This document shows, one piece after another, positions 60,301-64,000 of a stretch of 64,000 nucleotides of DNA. Origin of the DNA: Clostridia bacterium (GTDB lineage Bacteria > Bacillota > Clostridia > Oscillospirales > CAG-382); assembly GCA_017537345.1 (NCBI GenBank), contig JAFYKY010000005.1:1-64000 (forward strand). Reading direction: 5' to 3'. Position numbers and translations under genes: made by a program. Position 1 is the first letter of the stretch. Every line of letters starts with the position of its first letter. The notes under the pieces are model-generated. The model made no database searches and was not told where the DNA came from. It was given only the letters and a program-made list of their open reading frames with translations.

Positions 60301-61575
60301 ATGCTTACAGCAATTGCCGGTATCAACTGGGGAGACGAAGGAAAGGGAAGAATGGTTGACCTTCTCAGCGAGGACTATGATATAGTCGTTCGTTATCAGG
60401 GCGGAAACAACGCGGGCCATACCGTTGTTAACGAAAGAGGTAAATTCATACTCAATCTCTTGCCCTCAGGTATCCTTCGCACCACCACCGTTAACGTAAT
60501 GGGTAACGGTATGGTTATAGACCTCAAGCATCTGTGCGAGGAGATCGGCCGTCTTCGTGAAGGCGGTATAGAGATCTCTCCCGAAAATCTTAAAATCAGC
60601 GACCGTGCAGTTATCTGTATGCCTTACCACGTTCGTATGGACTGTCTTGAGGAAGAGCGTCTTGCAGATAAAAAGTTTGGTTCCACCCGCCGCGGTATTG
60701 CTCCCGTGTACGCAGATAAGTACTATAAAAAAGCGTTCCGTATGGGTGATCTCAGGAACATTTCCGCGCTTGCTTCAAAAGCAGAATCCATTGCAGAATG
60801 GAAAAACCTTACCGTAGCTTCCGGTTACGGCGACACTCCCGTGAAGGGCGAAGATATTATTGCTTATCTCGAGCAGTACGGACTGCCTTTGCTTCCTCAC
60901 GTTTGCGATACCGGTCTTTACCTCCACAACGCAAACGAGCAGGGTAAGAAAATAATGTTTGAAGCGCAGCTTGGCGCGCTTCGCGATATCGACTTCGGTA
61001 TATATCCCTATACTTCTTCTTCCAACACTATCGCAGGTTATGCGCCCGTAGGCGCCGGCGTGCCCGGACTCAAGCTGGACTGCGTAATAGGTATTATGAA
61101 AGCATATTCCTCCTGCGTAGGTGAAGGTCCCTTCACCTGCGAAATGTTCGGCGATGAAGCTCACAAGCTGCGTGAAGCGGGCGGAGAATACGGCGCTGCT
61201 ACCGGCCGTCCCAGAAGAGTCGGCGGATTTGATGCGGTTGCTTCCCGTTACGGCGTAAGAATGCAGGGCGCAGACGTTCTGGCGCTCACCAAGATGGACG
61301 TGCTTTCCTGCTTTGATAAAATTCCCGTTTGCGTTGCTTACAAGGTTGACGGTGAGCTGGTTTACGATTTCCCCGTAGGCGAAGCCCTTGATAAAGCAGA
61401 ACCCGTATACGAGTATTACGAAGGCTGGGGCTGCGATATAAGCGGATGCCGCAAGTTTGACGAACTTCCCGAAGCCGCTCAGGCATACGTACGTGAGATC
61501 GAAAAGCTTTCCGGCTGCCGTATCGGTTACGTTTCTGTCGGTGCAGGCAGAGAACAGTATATTGTTTGCGAATAA
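60301..61575 (+). CDS. purA: Adenylosuccinate synthase
   Basis: Joins IMP and aspartate using GTP, the first step to AMP. 424 residues. GINWGDEGKGRMVD (residues 7-20; P-loop and catalytic Asp13), GGNNAGHTV (His) and the GTP/IMP loops STRRGIAPVY and TGRPRRVGGFD are all present. AGAGGTG precedes ATG 60301. Works beside guaB in purine interconversion. The DUF1846 gene starts 17 bp downstream. Confidence 0.98.
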   Translation: MLTAIAGINWGDEGKGRMVDLLSEDYDIVVRYQGGNNAGHTVVNERGKFILNLLPSGILRTTTVNVMGNGMVIDLKHLCEEIGRLREGGIEISPENLKISDRAVICMPYHVRMDCLEEERLADKKFGSTRRGIAPVYADKYYKKAFRMGDLRNISALASKAESIAEWKNLTVASGYGDTPVKGEDIIAYLEQYGLPLLPHVCDTGLYLHNANEQGKKIMFEAQLGALRDIDFGIYPYTSSSNTIAGYAPVGAGVPGLKLDCVIGIMKAYSSCVGEGPFTCEMFGDEAHKLREAGGEYGAATGRPRRVGGFDAVASRYGVRMQGADVLALTKMDVLSCFDKIPVCVAYKVDGELVYDFPVGEALDKAEPVYEYYEGWGCDISGCRKFDELPEAAQAYVREIEKLSGCRIGYVSVGAGREQYIVCE

Positions 61576-61592
61576 TTTTTCGGAGTTTTAAA

Positions 61593-63077
61593 ATGTATAA
61601 AATTGGATTTGATAATAATAAATATATCACTCTCCAATCCCAGCAAATTCGCGACCGGATAAACCATTTTGGCGGAAAACTTTATCTCGAATTCGGCGGC
61701 AAGCTTTTTGACGATTACCACGCCGCCCGCGTCCTTCCCGGATTTGAACCGGACAGTAAGCTTCAAATGCTGCTTTCTCTCAAAGATGAGGCTGAAATAG
61801 TCATCGTTATCTCTGCCGAAGATATTGAGAAAAACAAAGTCCGCGGAGATCTCGGTATCACCTATGACGCAGAGGTGCTTCGTCTTATAGACGCTTTCCG
61901 TTTGTGCGGTCTTTACGTAGGCAGTGTTGTTTTTACTCAGTACTCGCTTCAGCCTTCGGTCGTTGCATTTGAAAAACGTCTTGAACGGCTTGGAATAAAG
62001 ACCTACCGTCATTACCGTATAGAAGGTTATCCTTCCAACACAGCGCTTATAGTAAGCGACGAAGGCTACGGAAGAAACGATTATATCGAAACCACCCGTT
62101 CTCTCGTCGTTGTTACCGCTCCCGGTCCCGGAAGCGGCAAAATGGCTGTGTGTTTATCGCAGCTTTACCATGAGCACCGCCACGGTGTAAAAGCAGGTTA
62201 TGCGAAATTCGAAACGTTCCCCGTATGGAATCTTCCTTTGCGCCATCCCGTTAACATTGCTTATGAAGCGGCGACCACCGATCTTGACGATGTTAATATG
62301 ATCGACCCCTTCCATCTGGATGCATACGGAAAAACCTGCGTCAACTATAACAGAGATATTGAGATTTTCCCTGTTTTACACGCTATCTTCCAAAAGATCT
62401 ACGGCGAATGCCCCTATAAATCACCAACCGATATGGGCGTAAATATGGCAGGTTACTGTATATTTGATGACGAAGCCGTATGCGAAGCATCGCGCCAAGA
62501 AGTTATACGCCGTTATTTTGCTGCTATGTGCCAGCAAAAGAAGGCTATGGGCGATAATGACACGGTTTTCAAAAATGAGCTTTTGATGAACCGTTGCGAT
62601 CTTCGTGTGAGCGACCGAAAGGTCGTTACCGTTGCGCGTGCAAAAGCAGAAGCTACCGGAATGCCCGCGGCGGCTCTGGAACTGCCCGACGGCAAGCTTA
62701 TAACCGGAAAAACATCCGATCTTCTCGGCGCGTCCAGCGCAATGTTGCTTAACGCGCTTAAGTATCTTGCAGGTCTTGATGATGATCTTCTGCTTATTTC
62801 CCGAGAAATAATCGAACCGATCGCTGAGCTCAAAGTCGGTCATCTGCGTAACAGAAACCCCAGACTTCATACAGACGAAGTTTTGATCGCGCTTTCTATC
62901 TGCGCGGTTACCGATGAGAATGCAAAAAAGGCATTGGATATGCTCTCAAAGCTCAAAAATTCCGAAATGCATTCATCGGTAATTCTTTCGCAGGTTGATG
63001 AAGGACTTTTGAAAAAACTCGGAATTAACCTTACCTGCGAACCCATATATCAGACAAAAAAGCTTTACCATAAATAA
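61593..63077 (+). CDS. DUF1846 domain protein (UPF0371)
   Basis: 494 residues. KIGFDNNKYITLQSQQIRDRI and KLYLEFGGKLFDDYHAARVLPGF are the family's conserved N-terminal blocks; VVTAPGPGSGKMAVCLSQLYHE is a glycine-rich, P-loop-like segment with GPGSGK, suggesting nucleotide binding. Proteins of this family are widespread in Firmicutes and lack an assigned role. GGAG lies before ATG 61593. It sits between purA (17 bp upstream) and glnN (11 bp downstream), which hints at a task in nitrogen or nucleotide metabolism. Confidence 0.93.
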   Translation: MYKIGFDNNKYITLQSQQIRDRINHFGGKLYLEFGGKLFDDYHAARVLPGFEPDSKLQMLLSLKDEAEIVIVISAEDIEKNKVRGDLGITYDAEVLRLIDAFRLCGLYVGSVVFTQYSLQPSVVAFEKRLERLGIKTYRHYRIEGYPSNTALIVSDEGYGRNDYIETTRSLVVVTAPGPGSGKMAVCLSQLYHEHRHGVKAGYAKFETFPVWNLPLRHPVNIAYEAATTDLDDVNMIDPFHLDAYGKTCVNYNRDIEIFPVLHAIFQKIYGECPYKSPTDMGVNMAGYCIFDDEAVCEASRQEVIRRYFAAMCQQKKAMGDNDTVFKNELLMNRCDLRVSDRKVVTVARAKAEATGMPAAALELPDGKLITGKTSDLLGASSAMLLNALKYLAGLDDDLLLISREIIEPIAELKVGHLRNRNPRLHTDEVLIALSICAVTDENAKKALDMLSKLKNSEMHSSVILSQVDEGLLKKLGINLTCEPIYQTKKLYHK

Positions 63078-63088
63078 GGAGCTGTCTC

Positions 63089-64000
63089 ATGAATAAGATC
63101 ACCGAATACTTCGGCACAATGGTATTTAACGATAACGTACGTAAAGAAATGCTTCCTCCCGAAGCTTATAAGAGCCTGCAGGAAACTATCGAAAACGGTA
63201 CGAGCCTTGATATTTCTCTGGCAAACGTTGTCGCTTCCGCAATGAAAGAGTGGGCTATTGAAAAAGGCGCTACTCATTATACCCATTGGTTCCAGCCGAT
63301 GACAGGTATTACCGCGGAAAAGCACGATTCCTTCTTCTCTTTGGAAAAGGGAACGGGTAAGATAATTGTCGGTTTTTCCGGTAAGGATCTTATTACAAGC
63401 GAGCCCGATGCATCATCTTTCCCTTCGGGTGGTCTCCGTGCAACCTTTGAAGCACGTGGATGTACCGCTTGGGACCCCACGTCTGATGCGTTCGTTAAAA
63501 ACGATACTCTTTATATTCCCTCCGCTTTTTGTTCTTACGGCGGTGAGTGTCTTGACAGAAAAACTCCATTGCTCCGTTCTATTCAGGCTTTGGATGTTCA
63601 GGCAAAGCGTTTGCTCAAACACTTCGGTATTGATGCACGCCGCGTTGTTCCTATGGTTGGCGGCGAGCAGGAATATTTTCTTATAGACGAAGAGTATTAC
63701 CACAAGCGTGAAGATCTTAAAATCACCGGAAAGACCTTATTTGGAGCCACAGCTCCCAAGGGTCAGGAACTGGATGATCATTACTTCGGTGTTATTCCTT
63801 TCAAGGTTAAAAACTTTATGACAACACTTGATAGGGAATTATGGATGAGAGGCATCCCCGCAAAGACCGAACACAATGAAGCAGCACCTTGTCAGTACGA
63901 ATTGGCACCCATCTTCACTGACTGTAACCGTGCTATCGACCAGAACCAGCTCACTATGGATATAATGAAAAAGGCTGCAAAAGAAAACGGACTTCGTTGT
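63089..64000 (+). CDS. glnN: Glutamine synthetase type III, N-terminal part (cut by window end)
   Basis: 304 codons are visible and the frame is open to the window end; the family is about 700 residues. The start EYFGTMVFNDNVRKEMLP is the GSIII hallmark, followed by MKEWAIEKGATHYTHWFQPMTG, SFPSGGLRATFEARG, PMVGGEQEYFLID (metal-binding Glu) and KTEHNEAAPCQYELAPIF. It makes glutamine from glutamate, ammonia and ATP. AAGGAGC precedes ATG 63089, 11 bp after the DUF1846 stop, so the two genes are likely co-transcribed with purA. Confidence 0.97.
   Translation, partial: MNKITEYFGTMVFNDNVRKEMLPPEAYKSLQETIENGTSLDISLANVVASAMKEWAIEKGATHYTHWFQPMTGITAEKHDSFFSLEKGTGKIIVGFSGKDLITSEPDASSFPSGGLRATFEARGCTAWDPTSDAFVKNDTLYIPSAFCSYGGECLDRKTPLLRSIQALDVQAKRLLKHFGIDARRVVPMVGGEQEYFLIDEEYYHKREDLKITGKTLFGATAPKGQELDDHYFGVIPFKVKNFMTTLDRELWMRGIPAKTEHNEAAPCQYELAPIFTDCNRAIDQNQLTMDIMKKAAKENGLRC

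Overview
The window reads as chromosome of an anaerobic, spore-forming, gut-type Clostridia (Bacillota, probably Oscillospiraceae or a relative). Support comes from CotF-like spore coat genes, a type III glutamine synthetase, THF riboswitches, near-consensus sigma-A promoters (TTGACA, 17 bp, TATAAT), strong AGGAGG ribosome sites, an OadB sodium pump and several host- or plant-glycan hydrolases. The genus is inference; no rRNA is present.

Layout. 1-1340 is a scar: two riboswitches back to back (THF leftward, TPP rightward), then decayed mobile-element genes (a frameshifted Cys-rich KTR ORF and a truncated DeoR-type HTH). 1.4-6.4 kb: a conserved small clostridial protein, MFS exporter, phosphatase, lipase-like enzyme, a Cys-rich membrane protein and a coat-protein pair. 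6.5-8.5 kb: THF riboswitch-folT-folC, a folate uptake and retention operon. 8.6-9.9 kb: ECF sigma factor with a large C-terminal extension. 10.0-14.9 kb: maltose-type ABC importer (binding lipoprotein, two permeases, ATPase). 14.9-16.9 kb: AT-rich accessory genes preceded by the first copy of a duplicated small RNA element. 17-23 kb: HD hydrolase, lipoprotein, tRNA-Pro, a divergent LysR/YeiH pair with a perfect operator-like palindrome, and a second ECF sigma with a long C-terminal extension. 23-31 kb: RuvX, SGNH esterase, cyclophilin, MBL hydrolase, acyltransferase, GH20 hexosaminidase, MATE exporter. 31-38 kb: tandem paralogous lipoproteins, GH35 beta-galactosidase, D,D-carboxypeptidase, class B sortase. 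38-42 kb: second copy of the small RNA, debris, a secreted GHL10-type hydrolase, a YihY protein. 42-45 kb: guaB and glyA. 45-52 kb: GH2 enzyme, GNAT, an AraC/GyrI/tandem toroid-like cluster, nagB. 52-54 kb: oadG-oadB under a yybP-ykoY-type riboswitch. 54-60 kb: flippase-like protein with a surface metallophosphoesterase, citrate synthase, an attenuator-like leader with a small ORF before a methyltransferase, a C_GCAxxG_C_C protein. 60-64 kb: purA, DUF1846 protein and glnN (cut by the window end), probably one operon.

Working together: glycans are trimmed by the GH2, GH20, GH35 and SGNH enzymes, sugars enter through the ABC importer, and amino sugars pass through NagB. Folate uptake, GlyA, GuaB, PurA and glutamine synthetase cover one-carbon, purine and nitrogen metabolism. 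Items most worth a second look: the duplicated promoter-RNA-terminator element, the Mn-type riboswitch in front of a sodium-pump subunit, the two ECF sigmas with C-terminal extensions, the stand-alone PLMP/RRXRR-like small protein, and the AraC/GyrI/toroid cluster.
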